Shown: positions 17,999 to 26,288, counted from the stretch's first letter. The stretch: DNA of 64,000 bases from Fischerella sp. PCC 9431 (GCF_000447295.1 NZ_KE650771.1:2560469-2624468); one strand, 5' to 3'. Numbers and translations are program-made. The notes: generated by a model not told the origin, from the sequence alone.

Positions 17999-20900
17999 TT
18001 AAACCATCAAACGCAACTGCGAACCTTGCTGGCTTTTGTTCACTTCAATCCGGGCTTGAAAAGCTTCCTTGAGGTGAGGCATATGTGTCACAGTGAGAAT
18101 ACAAGCAAAATCTGGGGCGATCGCATTAATCGCTGCAATCAGGCGATCGCATCCTTCTGCGTCCTGTGTACCAAAGCCTTCATCGACAATTAGCATTTGT
18201 AAAGCAGCCCCGGCACGTTGTGCAAGTAATTTTGCCAAAGCTAAACGAATCGCAAAGTTAATTCTAAACGCTTCGCCACCAGAATAAGTTTCATAGGCTC
18301 GCGTACCCCTAGCATCGGCAATCAAAATATCTAAAGTATCAATTAACTTGCTATTTTTCCTCGTAGCTTTACCGTTACGTCCAGCTTTTTGAGTTACAAA
18401 TTGTACATGCAATTGATTTGCACTCAGCCGCGAAAGTAGTTGATTTGTCTCTGCTTCTAGTTGTGGCAGGACGTTTTCAATCATCAGTGTTTGGATACCA
18501 TTTTTACCAAAAGCTTGGGCAAGTTCATGATAAATACGGTATTGTTCTTTGGCTTGTTGCTGTTGTTGCTGCTGTTGTTCATATTGAGTTTGCAGCATGT
18601 CGAGTTGGTGCGCCATTTGTTCTAAGCGCCCTAATTGGCTGATTTGTTCGTCGAGTTGACGACGCCGAATTGCTAACTGCTGCTCTAAGTCTTGAATTTG
18701 AGCTAGAGGATTGCCTGTTTCTTCAAGTTGACTAATAATACTGTCAATTTGGCTTTTTAATTGTTGCCTTTCTGTCCATCTTGCTTCTAAAGCAACTTCT
18801 AATTCTTGCGCTCTCGTTTTTAATTGCGGATACTGCTGCTGTGCTGCTTGTAGTTGTTGGTGGCGCAATTGCCAACCTTGGGCTTTGCGTACCGCCACAC
18901 GCAGATGATTATGCTCTTCAGTATCATAACCAAGTTCGGCGATAAACTTATCTAAAGCGGCAATTTGTTTCGCACATTCTGAATCTATCGCTTCTTGCTG
19001 AATTCTTGCTTGTAACTGAGCAATTTGAGCTTGCAGTTCTGGTTTTCTTGCTTCTATCTGAGCTTGGCGTTTGGTAGCGTCTCGAATTTGTCCTTGTTTA
19101 ATTTCTGCCCAACGCCAGCGTTCTACTTCACTACGAGCCAGAGCGTGGTCTTGCTCATTATAGTTGAGTTGTTGTAGATAATTTTCTAACTCTTGGAGTT
19201 CGGCTTGTTTGTCGGGTGCATATTCGCTGAGTTGGAGCGATCGCTCTAGTTGATGTTTTTGAGCTGCAATCTCTTGTAATTGTTGCTCAACATCACTTGT
19301 CGCCTGTAATTTCGCTGCTAGTTGTCCTCTTTGTTCGCGTAATGTGTCATAGGGAGACAATTGTTGAGATATATCTCGATATTCTTGTCTGAGTACTTGA
19401 ATTTCTCTATCTGAGACAGCCATTTGTTCTCGGACTACCCACAATTGTCCTTCTGTATCTTTATACTCAGATTTGGTTTTATCTACAACTCGATTCCAGT
19501 GATGTTCATCTAAACTCCTTTCACACAAAGGACAAATAGCATTGGGAGTTTGCAGCATTTGGATTTTTTGCTCTAGTTCTCCCAGCAATCTTTCATAATC
19601 CCGTTGATGAGCTTGCAAGCGTTCAATAAAATTTCGCCGTTCTTGTCCTTTTTCCTGAACTCGTTGTAGATAAACTCGCTTTTTCTCCAATTCTTCAATT
19701 TGGATTGCGACTTCCATCACTGCTTGTTGCAGTTGCGGTTGGCGTCGCTGCTGAGATTGTAATTGGTGTACTGTAGTTTCTAGTTGTTCTAATCGCGCAA
19801 CTAATCCCGCTTGTACCCGTAGAATTTGACTTTGTAAAGTTGCTCGTTGTTGCAGTAAGGGAGAAACTTGTAATTGCAATTCGTCTAATTGAGCGAGACG
19901 TTGACGTGCTGTCGCCAATTTAGACAAAGCTGCTTCAACTTCACTTGATTTATTGAGAGTATGTTGAATTTCTGCTTCTTGCTGGCGTAATGCTTCTAAT
20001 TGCGCTTGCGCTTGTTGCAGTTGCCGTTCAATTTCGTTAATTTGTCTCGTAAGCTGGTGTTGTTTTTGTTGACGGGTAGTTTGAGCGCGGGTATATTCTG
20101 CAAATTTGCTACTTGTGGCTTCTTCTTGAGCTTGGAGATTTTGATATCGGCTGTATCCCGTGGTAATTTCCGTTTCTTGAGCTAATAATTCTTCTAATGT
20201 TGATAGCTGAGTTCCAATTCGTCCCCGTTCGTGTTCGAGGCGATCGCAATCTTGAGTTAAGTTTTGATATTGCTGTCTGACAAAATTTAATTGTTCTTCC
20301 CAATTCTGTCTTTGGTGCTGGACAACTTGCAAACTTTGTAATTTGATTTTCTCAAAACCTTGTACTTGTTGCAGTTGATTGTGTTCGTTTTCTAAGGTGA
20401 CTCGTTGAGTGGCGATCGCTTCTCGTTCTTTGAGTTGAATTTTCATCGACTCCAACGAGCGTTCTAACTCTTCGGCTTTGGCTTTAAACTGACGTGATAA
20501 ATCTTTTGAGCGTTCTTCTAATTCATCATATTGATTAAGCTTTAATAATTCCGCTAAAATTTCCTTGCGTTCGCTCGGACGCTTGAGCATGAATTCATCT
20601 GCTCGACCTTGACGCAGGTAAGCAGAGTTAATAAAAGTATCGTAATCTAGTTTAATATGCTGCAAAATTGTATCTTGAGTAGCCCTGACTCCTTTGCCAC
20701 TCAATGAGCTAAACCCTTTTGGTGTTTTGATTTGAAATTCTAAAACACTACCACCACCACGAGCGCGAGTCCGAATCACTCGATAGGTTTGCTGTTGGCT
20801 GGTTCTAAAAATGAAATCTACTTGAACTTCTTTTTCGCCAGTGTGGACAACATCATCTTCAGTATTGGCTCTGCTTTCTCCCCAAATTGCCCAAGTGATC

Positions 20901-21028
20901 GCTTCCAACAAAGAAGATTTACCAGCGCCATTCGCCCCACAAATACAAGCCGTATGCAAGCCGCGAAAATCCAAAGTTGCATCACGGTAACTAAGGAAAT
21001 TTTTCAGAGTTAGTTGAACAGGGATCAT
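17999..21028 (-). CDS. sbcC: SbcC/Rad50-type exonuclease subunit
   Basis: 1009 aa SMC-like ATPase. N-terminal Walker A GANGAGKSSLLEA (residues 34-46), two long Gln-rich coiled-coil arms, a central zinc hook CPLC (near residue 500), and a C-terminal ABC signature (YSGGEAFRINFA) with Walker B LIVDEGFGTQD. With SbcD/Mre11 it resects DNA ends and hairpins. No sbcD gene is adjacent. The hairpin-rich repeats of the next region are the kind of DNA this complex processes, though proximity proves nothing. Confidence 0.94.
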   Translation of the reverse strand: MIPVQLTLKNFLSYRDATLDFRGLHTACICGANGAGKSSLLEAITWAIWGESRANTEDDVVHTGEKEVQVDFIFRTSQQQTYRVIRTRARGGGSVLEFQIKTPKGFSSLSGKGVRATQDTILQHIKLDYDTFINSAYLRQGRADEFMLKRPSERKEILAELLKLNQYDELEERSKDLSRQFKAKAEELERSLESMKIQLKEREAIATQRVTLENEHNQLQQVQGFEKIKLQSLQVVQHQRQNWEEQLNFVRQQYQNLTQDCDRLEHERGRIGTQLSTLEELLAQETEITTGYSRYQNLQAQEEATSSKFAEYTRAQTTRQQKQHQLTRQINEIERQLQQAQAQLEALRQQEAEIQHTLNKSSEVEAALSKLATARQRLAQLDELQLQVSPLLQQRATLQSQILRVQAGLVARLEQLETTVHQLQSQQRRQPQLQQAVMEVAIQIEELEKKRVYLQRVQEKGQERRNFIERLQAHQRDYERLLGELEQKIQMLQTPNAICPLCERSLDEHHWNRVVDKTKSEYKDTEGQLWVVREQMAVSDREIQVLRQEYRDISQQLSPYDTLREQRGQLAAKLQATSDVEQQLQEIAAQKHQLERSLQLSEYAPDKQAELQELENYLQQLNYNEQDHALARSEVERWRWAEIKQGQIRDATKRQAQIEARKPELQAQIAQLQARIQQEAIDSECAKQIAALDKFIAELGYDTEEHNHLRVAVRKAQGWQLRHQQLQAAQQQYPQLKTRAQELEVALEARWTERQQLKSQIDSIISQLEETGNPLAQIQDLEQQLAIRRRQLDEQISQLGRLEQMAHQLDMLQTQYEQQQQQQQQAKEQYRIYHELAQAFGKNGIQTLMIENVLPQLEAETNQLLSRLSANQLHVQFVTQKAGRNGKATRKNSKLIDTLDILIADARGTRAYETYSGGEAFRINFAIRLALAKLLAQRAGAALQMLIVDEGFGTQDAEGCDRLIAAINAIAPDFACILTVTHMPHLKEAFQARIEVNKSQQGSQLRLMV

Positions 21029-21629
21029 CTAGACTAGAGAACCATACCTTTTTTTAATTAGTAGCAGCACACCACTCTTGTTGTTAGTTTAACTAGATAA
21101 AAATCATGTTTCTAGTCTTAAAGACATGATTTTTACAATTGTTAACAATACTTTGAGTGATTTTTTTCTGTTAAGTTAATTTTTTTGATTCCGGCAGATA
21201 AAAATTAAATCCTGGTTAACAGAAGATAGTCTTCATTTCTTGACCATATTTTTTGCTTCGTAAGCACAGAGCTAGCTGTGGGATTTGTTAGCTATTAGAG
21301 TTGTTGATGGTTGTTTGCATCAAAAATAGTTGAGTTGACAAGTGCAGAGTCAGAGGAATGAAAGCAGGTCGTTGGAAAATTTTTTGGTTAGAACTGGTAG
21401 AGGAGAATGAGCGATCGCAATTTTGCTTTGAGCAATAAAAAATTTAGCTATGGTAACATTCACACGAATTTGATTTTGTTACAAGTGATATGAAAAAGGG
21501 TGTGAGGGTATAAGGGTATAGGGGTGTAGGAGGAATCTTAAAGATTCCCGACTTCTTGAAAGATGCAGCTGGCGAATGGTGAAATGATAAAAAGCTGTGC
21601 AGACGCACGCCTGCATTAACAATGTAGGG
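21029..21629. other. Intergenic region upstream of sbcC
   Basis: No gene seen. AAAAATCATGT (21099-21109) and ACATGATTTTT (21124-21134) form an 11-bp stem, usable as a terminator on either strand. A short GGGTATAA-type repeat lies at about 21497-21530. The 21-bp array starts at 21630. Confidence 0.6.
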
Positions 21630-21839
21630 CGATACAATCGCAATGTAACCCGATACAATCGCAATGTAACCCGATGCAATCGTAATGTAACCCGATACAA
21701 TCGCAATGTGACCCGATACAATCGCAATGTGACCCGATACAATCGCAATGTAACCCGATACAATCGCAATGTAACCCGATACAATCGTAATGTAACCCGA
21801 TACAATCGCAATGTAACCCGATACATTAACAATGCAGGT
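21630..21839. repeat. 21-bp tandem repeat array beside the NACHT cassette
   Basis: Nine contiguous 21-bp units (21630-21818), consensus CGATACAATCGCAATGTAACC with one to three substitutions, then a diverged tenth unit. Similar words (CATTAACAATGyAGG) cap both ends, at about 21614 and 21824. There are no spacers, so it is not CRISPR. Each unit has CGAT/ATCG arms. Because 21 is a multiple of three, both strands stay open (7-residue repeats), but no start or composition supports a protein. Confidence 0.92.
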
Positions 21840-21885
21840 CGATACATCAAGTCTTTGGCGGGGTTAATTGGTTGCGATCGCCTTT
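21818..21885. repeat. 68-bp direct repeat, copy 1 (left of the NACHT cassette)
   Basis: Identical at 67 of 68 positions to 24543-24610, in the same orientation; the difference is C at 21848 against T at 24573. This copy overlaps the end of the 21-bp array and the last 13 codons or so of the 56-aa gene. Confidence 0.95.
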
Positions 21886-22017
21886 CTCTTCATCATCATT
21901 ATTATCTTCATCTTTTGGCTGTAGTTCCTGCATCACCCAATAGAGAATTGCATCAGCAGACTTTTCCACAGCCCAAGCAATTAAAGCACCAACTACCACC
22001 ATTAAAATCGATTCCAT
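21847..22017 (-). CDS. 56-aa probable single-pass membrane protein, divergent from the NACHT gene
   Basis: Translation from ATG 22017 gives a hydrophobic N-terminus (MESILMVVVGALIAWAVEKS), then ADAILYWVMQELQ, and an acidic Asp/Glu/Asn-rich tail ending in TPPKT. It looks like one short membrane helix with a charged cytoplasmic tail. I recognise no family. It is divergent from the NACHT gene with about 160 bp between starts, and its 3' end lies in the direct repeat. Copy 2 of the repeat keeps the tail codons and a stop but lacks the membrane part. It could be a small partner, a regulator, or not translated. Confidence 0.5.
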   Translation of the reverse strand: MESILMVVVGALIAWAVEKSADAILYWVMQELQPKDEDNNDDEEKGDRNQLTPPKT

Positions 22018-22177
22018 AACTCATGTTCAACTCGACTCTTATAAAGTCGCGCAAATCCAGTCTGAGCAAGGGATATGGGAAGTATGACTTATGTCAGAGT
22101 TGTGTATGAGTTGTGTAATTTCGGAAACAGCAAGCTGAACACTGTGGTTACAATTGTGGAAAGTGAGTTGTGTAGGT

Positions 22178-24508
22178 ATGGCAGAGCGATCGCTTAAAGC
22201 ATCTGAAAAAGGTATACAGTTAGCTCGACAAGCATTTAATACATTAGGAATTACACAAGAAACATTTGCAGAGCAAAGGGTTGAGTGTAGTCGCTCAACA
22301 ATCTCCAACTTCTTTAGGGGTAAACCAGTTAATCGAGAAATCTTTGTCAAAATTTGCAGTATTCTACATTTGAAATTAGAAGAAGTCACAGAATTTCCTA
22401 AAGTAGCTGAACCAACTGAGGAAGAAAACCAAGCTTTTGATATAGATACATTAGTACAAGAAGTACGCGAAAAAATAAAACCCCACATCCAAGAGCGCTG
22501 CGGTACAATGCGGGTGCTGGATATGACTCAGCCAATCAAATTGAATGAAATTTATACCAGCATCAATATATTAGAGAAAATTACCGGACGACAACGGCTA
22601 ACAATTGATAACTTATTACAACAGTGTGGTAAAGAAGATTTTGATCACTTTGGACTAGTAAAAATCACTGGAAAGCGAATTCCGGGATTAGAAGCAGTTC
22701 AAAAATATTCCAAGCTGATGATTTTGGGAAAACCAGGGGCTGGGAAAACTACTTTTCTAAAGTATTTAGCAATTCAGTGTATTGAGGGCAAATTTAATTC
22801 TCATCTCATACCAATTTTTATCACCCTCAAAGATTTTGCTGAAGCCATTAATCACCCGACTTTACTCAAATATATAATTTCTTCTATTGGATTGGCAAAA
22901 CGTTTGACACTGGCACAAGGTAGACAAGATGTCCACCCTATAAATGTTTCGTTAATTGAAAAATTACTAAGTCAGAGTAGATTACTTATTCTATTTGATG
23001 GTTTGGATGAGGTCAGAGAAGAAGATAAAAACCGCATATTAAATGAAATTCGTTATTTTGTTACCCAATATCATAATAATCAATTCATCATAACGTGCCG
23101 AATCGCGGCATGGGAATATACATTTGAAAATTTTACTGAAGTAGAAGTTGCTGATTTTAATGATGAACAAATTTCTACTTTTGCAATTAACTGGTTTAGA
23201 AGAAAAGCTATCAAAGCAGAGAACTTTATCCAACGCCTTAAAAATAATGACCGAGTTAAGGAACTCGCGACAAATCCTTTATTGTTGACTTTGCTATGTT
23301 TAGCTTTTGAAGAATCAGGGGATTTTCCTGCAAATCGTTCTGAGTTATACAAAGAAGGATTAGACGCGCTGCTGAAAAAATGGGATGCCAATCGTGGTAT
23401 TGAACGCGAGCAAATTTACAAAAAGCTATCAGTTCAGCGTAAGGAGGATTTACTTAGCAAAATTGCTTTAACTACGTTTGAGCAAGGAGACTACTTTTTT
23501 AAACAGAAAGCAGCAGAGAGTTACATAATAGATTACATCCGCAATCTACCTAATGCTAGTACTGACGAAGAAATACTACAACTTGATAGTGAAAAAGTAT
23601 TGAAGTCTATTGAGGCACAACATGGACTGTTAGTGGAACGAGCAAAAGGTATTTACTCATTCTCTCATTTGACTTTTCACGAGTATTTCACAGCTAGAGA
23701 ATTTATTGTTGTTAAACAGTCATCAGAAGACGCATTGCAAACTTTGGTTAGCAATATCATTATTAAACGTTGGCGAGAAGTATTTTTACTCGCGGTTGGG
23801 ATGTCACCAAAAGCAGATCGTCTATTGCTGTTGATGAAGCAAAAAATTGATGGTTTGTTAGCAGAAGATGATTTGCAACAGCTTCTCACATGGGTTCAAG
23901 AAAAATTTGAATCTGTAGAAGCACCATATAAACCTGCTGCTATTCGAGCCTTTTACTTAGACCCCTCCCTCGACCTCAACCTCTCCCGATCCCTCTCCCT
24001 CTCTCGATCCCTCTCTCGATCCCTCGACCTCAACCTTGACCTCAACCTCTCCCGATCCCTCTCTCGATCCCTCGACCTCAACCTTGACCTCGACCTCAAC
24101 CTTGACCTCGACCTCAACCTCGGCTTCAACCTCTTCCTCGACCTCTCCCGATCCCTCGACCTCTCCCGATCCCTCGACCATAATCCAGAATTAAAGCGAT
24201 CGCTCCAACAACTCAAAGACCAACTCCCCAACCCAAAGAGTGATTTAGAAGCTCACAAGCATTGGTGGGAGGAAAACGGTCAAGCCTGGACTGAACAACT
24301 CAGAGCCGTCATGATTAAGCATCGCAACATTGGTCATGGTTGGCAATTCAGCGAATCTCAAAAAGAATTATTGCAAAAGTACTACGATGCTAATAAATTG
24401 CTGGTAGATTGCCTCAATAGTGATTGTTATGTCAGCCGTGAAGTGCGAGAGAAAATAGAGGATGAGTTGCTATTACCAATTGCAGAAATTAAAAAGCGTC
24501 AGCAATAG
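22178..24508 (+). CDS. HTH-NACHT NTPase (bNACHT/STAND, putative antiphage protein)
   Basis: 776 aa from ATG 22178; the TTG eight codons upstream is less likely. Residues 1-75 form an XRE-like HTH (TQETFAEQRVECSRSTISNF). NACHT core: Walker A GKPGAGKTT (184-192), Walker B LILFDGLDE (270-278), sensor IITCRIAAW, winged-helix NPLLLTLL and FSHLTFHEYFTARE. A repetitive LDLN/LSRS tract (about 596-666) follows. The C-terminal 110 residues (HWWEENGQAW onward) look like a NACHT-associated helical domain. Bacterial NACHT proteins include proven antiphage NLR relatives. The HTH in place of a clear nuclease or protease effector leaves the output unclear: it may bind DNA or serve only as an adaptor. The gene is bracketed by 68-bp direct repeats. 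Confidence 0.87.
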   Translation: MAERSLKASEKGIQLARQAFNTLGITQETFAEQRVECSRSTISNFFRGKPVNREIFVKICSILHLKLEEVTEFPKVAEPTEEENQAFDIDTLVQEVREKIKPHIQERCGTMRVLDMTQPIKLNEIYTSINILEKITGRQRLTIDNLLQQCGKEDFDHFGLVKITGKRIPGLEAVQKYSKLMILGKPGAGKTTFLKYLAIQCIEGKFNSHLIPIFITLKDFAEAINHPTLLKYIISSIGLAKRLTLAQGRQDVHPINVSLIEKLLSQSRLLILFDGLDEVREEDKNRILNEIRYFVTQYHNNQFIITCRIAAWEYTFENFTEVEVADFNDEQISTFAINWFRRKAIKAENFIQRLKNNDRVKELATNPLLLTLLCLAFEESGDFPANRSELYKEGLDALLKKWDANRGIEREQIYKKLSVQRKEDLLSKIALTTFEQGDYFFKQKAAESYIIDYIRNLPNASTDEEILQLDSEKVLKSIEAQHGLLVERAKGIYSFSHLTFHEYFTAREFIVVKQSSEDALQTLVSNIIIKRWREVFLLAVGMSPKADRLLLLMKQKIDGLLAEDDLQQLLTWVQEKFESVEAPYKPAAIRAFYLDPSLDLNLSRSLSLSRSLSRSLDLNLDLNLSRSLSRSLDLNLDLDLNLDLDLNLGFNLFLDLSRSLDLSRSLDHNPELKRSLQQLKDQLPNPKSDLEAHKHWWEENGQAWTEQLRAVMIKHRNIGHGWQFSESQKELLQKYYDANKLLVDCLNSDCYVSREVREKIEDELLLPIAEIKKRQQ
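23967..24179 (+). repeat. CT-rich low-complexity coding repeat inside the NACHT gene
   Basis: Interspersed GACCTCAACCT and TCCCGATCCCTC words on a polypyrimidine strand encode alternating LDLN and LSRS/SRSL residues. The reverse strand also stays open, giving Arg/Ser- and Glu/Val-rich shadow ORFs. Such tracts are prone to copy-number change. Confidence 0.9.
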
Positions 24509-24542
24509 TGTCACGCCAGTGGTCTGCTGGTGCGTTAGTAAG

Positions 24543-24610
24543 CCGATACATTAACAATGCAGGTCGATACATTAAGTCTTTGGCGGGGTTAATTGGTTGC
24601 GATCGCCTTT
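24543..24610. repeat. 68-bp direct repeat, copy 2 (right of the NACHT gene)
   Basis: Second copy of 21818-21885 (67/68 identical, same orientation), beginning 34 bp after the NACHT stop. The 21-bp array is not repeated here. Confidence 0.95.
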
Positions 24611-24680
24611 ACACCATTTCCCAGACACCAGTAATAAACAGCATAATTGTATATGTAAAGTTTATTTGCGTTTTTTACTT

Positions 24681-24965
24681 ATGGCAAAAGCAATCTGGAA
24701 TGGTACTGTTTTAGCTGAAAGTGATAATACCGTTGTCGTGGAAGGTAATCACTACTTTCCTGCTGACTCTATTGAGAAACAGTATTTCAAAGAGAGTGAC
24801 ACCCACACCACTTGTCCTTGGAAAGGTGTTGCTAGCTACTATACTATTGAGGTTGATGGACAAGTAAACAAAGATGCAGCTTGGTACTATCCTACCACCA
24901 AAGAGAAGGCAAAGCAGATTGAGGGTTATGTTGCTTTCTGGCGGGGTGTGAAAGTCGAAGCTTAG
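24681..24965 (+). CDS. DUF427 domain protein
   Basis: 94 aa from ATG 24681. It has the compact all-beta DUF427 pattern: WNGTVLAESDNTVVVEGNHYFP near the N-terminus, DTHTTCPWKGVASYY in the centre, then AAWYYPTTKEKA and a final VAFWRGVKVE. DUF427 proteins are widespread; no reaction is firmly known to me. It lies 71 bp after copy 2 of the 68-bp repeat and ends before a group of palindromes. Confidence 0.88.
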   Translation: MAKAIWNGTVLAESDNTVVVEGNHYFPADSIEKQYFKESDTHTTCPWKGVASYYTIEVDGQVNKDAAWYYPTTKEKAKQIEGYVAFWRGVKVEA

Positions 24966-24999
24966 TTAAAGAAAGGGGGAATTGGGAGCATCCCAATTT

Positions 25000-25053
25000 A
25001 TTAGCTAAGGGTTTAAACCCTTAGCTAATAGCACAAGTCGTCTTCAGACGACT
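25000..25053. other. 30-bp perfect palindrome plus a second hairpin
   Basis: 25000-25029 is a perfect 15+15 palindrome (left arm ATTAGCTAAGGGTTT). Directly after it AGTCGTC (25036-25042) and GACGACT (25047-25053) form a TTCA-loop hairpin. It lies about 35 bp after the DUF427 stop and may end that transcript. No T tract follows. Confidence 0.8.
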
Positions 25054-25074
25054 CTCATAAATCAAATAGTCTGC

Positions 25075-25188
25075 TCAATACGGTTCGGTTAAGGATTTTT
25101 CGTCATGATTTGGGAATGTAGAGACGTGCATGGCACGTCTCTACAGGGTTTAAATGCCAATCGATTTGTCTTATCCGAACCGTATTGA
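25075..25188. mobile_element. MITE-like element with TCAATACGGTTCGG terminal inverted repeats
   Basis: Perfect 14-bp terminal inverted repeats, TCAATACGGTTCGG (25075-25088) and CCGAACCGTATTGA (25175-25188), enclose an inner hairpin (GTAGAGACGTGC paired with GCACGTCTCTAC). It has no ORF. A shorter relative with the same ends lies at 44579-44642. Confidence 0.7.
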
Positions 25189-25263
25189 TAGTCTTCTTTC
25201 AGCAGACTTGAGCTATCAGACTGCGATTTCAATCGCAGGTTTTTTATTTGGGATGCTGGAAAT

Positions 25264-25393
25264 TATACCGATTCAAAAAATGTTTGCGACACATTCAGAA
25301 TATCAGACGCAATTATCAAAATACGAGACGCGATAATTCAGAATATCAGACGCGATAAATCGCGTCTCTACAAGGTTTTTTAAATTGGTATTA
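25264..25393. mobile_element. MITE-like dispersed element, copy A
   Basis: Ends TATACCGATT and AATTGGTATTA are imperfect inverted repeats. The left part (AAAAAATGTTTGCGACACAT) recurs at 30975-31078 and, inverted, at 61543-61704. Inside are several GAGACGCGAT/ATCGCGTCTC hairpin words. Its last three bases form the stop codon of the minus-strand deacetylase gene. Confidence 0.8.
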
Positions 25394-26152
25394 GCTTTGA
25401 AAATATATTTCCTTGGGTTTAAAAAATCGTTTGATAAAGGTACGCGGAAAAATGTGATGTTGAGAACGATAAACTTGGATGGCTTGGCGTTTTTTTTCTA
25501 GCACCGACTTGATGGGTAAGATATAAGACTGACCTAGCTTTTGTAGATCGATGTGAAAAAGCACTGGTCTTCCCCAAAATAACCAGACTTGATATTGAAA
25601 AAGTTGAGCTTTGATCCCAGATTTGTTGAGTGCAGCTTTTACTAAATCATAAGTAGCTTCATGATCTGGATGTTGATCTTTTTGGTGAGGAACATAGACT
25701 TCCTCTGGTTGAAAGGACTGCAATAGTTGAACTATTTGATTAATAGTATTTAATTCCTGTTCGTTAGGTAATTGCCGTAATTCACCGTCAGGTTGGTCGA
25801 TAAAATATACATCTGACGGTGCAACACCCAAGATACTTAATGCTTCTTGAGCTTCTTGTTTGCGAACTTGCACAATATCTTCTGGTTTGATGTGCAAATA
25901 GGATTTATGTCCATCGGTCAAAAAAGCTACTTTGACTGGTACTCCAAGTTCACGTTTAAGCGCAATTAAACCACCACAGCCTAAAGTTTCATCATCTTGG
26001 TGAGGAGCAAACACTAATGTTGATTTCTGAGTTACTGTTAGCGTTTGACTTTTTTTCGGTAAAATCCAGTCAAATAATATTTCTACTTCAATAAATTGTA
26101 CAGTATTTGACAGCTTTCCTAATATTTGAGAAGGTATGGTTGCTAGGGACAT
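25391..26152 (-). CDS. PIG-L family N-acetylsugar deacetylase
   Basis: 253 aa. The metal and catalytic motif is present as APHQDDE (residues 49-55, family form AHPDDE), and the second metal His motif as HPDHEAT. These Zn enzymes remove acetyl groups from GlcNAc-type sugars (MshB, BshB, PIG-L). Two GT2 glycosyltransferases lie upstream on the same strand, suggesting a glycoconjugate or exopolysaccharide step. The stop codon coincides with the end of a MITE-like element, so the C-terminus may have been altered. Confidence 0.88.
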   Translation of the reverse strand: MSLATIPSQILGKLSNTVQFIEVEILFDWILPKKSQTLTVTQKSTLVFAPHQDDETLGCGGLIALKRELGVPVKVAFLTDGHKSYLHIKPEDIVQVRKQEAQEALSILGVAPSDVYFIDQPDGELRQLPNEQELNTINQIVQLLQSFQPEEVYVPHQKDQHPDHEATYDLVKAALNKSGIKAQLFQYQVWLFWGRPVLFHIDLQKLGQSYILPIKSVLEKKRQAIQVYRSQHHIFPRTFIKRFFKPKEIYFQS

Positions 26153-26192
26153 GTTACAGATTATAAAAAATTAGTATTCAAGAAATCGTAGC

Positions 26193-26217
26193 AGAGGTTT
26201 AGTATCTCTAAACCTCT
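26193..26217. other. Hairpin between deacetylase and GT2 genes
   Basis: AGAGGTTTAG (26193-26202) and CTAAACCTCT (26208-26217) form a perfect 10-bp stem with a 5-nt loop in the 136-bp gap. It has no T tract; possibly a processing or attenuation site. Confidence 0.6.
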
Positions 26218-26288
26218 ACTCAATATTGCTGTAATACAGCTTGAGAAAACAAAAATTTTGTCTGACTATATTACACTTTCAGGAACAA

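Noticed and set aside
21630-21839. Possible CRISPR array
   Set aside because: Units are contiguous with no spacers, and no cas genes are present.
21597-22019. 140-codon plus-strand ORF with RYNRNVT repeats, and the matching minus-strand ORF
   Set aside because: Openness is explained by a 21-bp repeat unit (multiple of three) on both strands. No family, no ribosome site; the 3' half is antisense to the 56-aa ORF.
23953-24231. Minus-strand Arg/Ser- and Glu/Val-rich ORFs
   Set aside because: Shadows of the CT-rich repeat inside the NACHT gene.
24543-24680. Second copy of the 56-aa gene in the right direct repeat
   Set aside because: Only the tail codons and stop are present; upstream sequence has an in-frame stop and no start.
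24508-24714. 68-codon ORF overlapping the NACHT stop
   Set aside because: Made from the direct repeat and the leader of the DUF427 gene; no family features.
24966-25260. Integrase attachment site for the NACHT cassette
   Set aside because: No tRNA overlap, no integrase and no core matching the 68-bp repeats.
25154-25336. 60-codon ORF across MITE copy A
   Set aside because: Runs through dispersed repeat sequence; no coding character.
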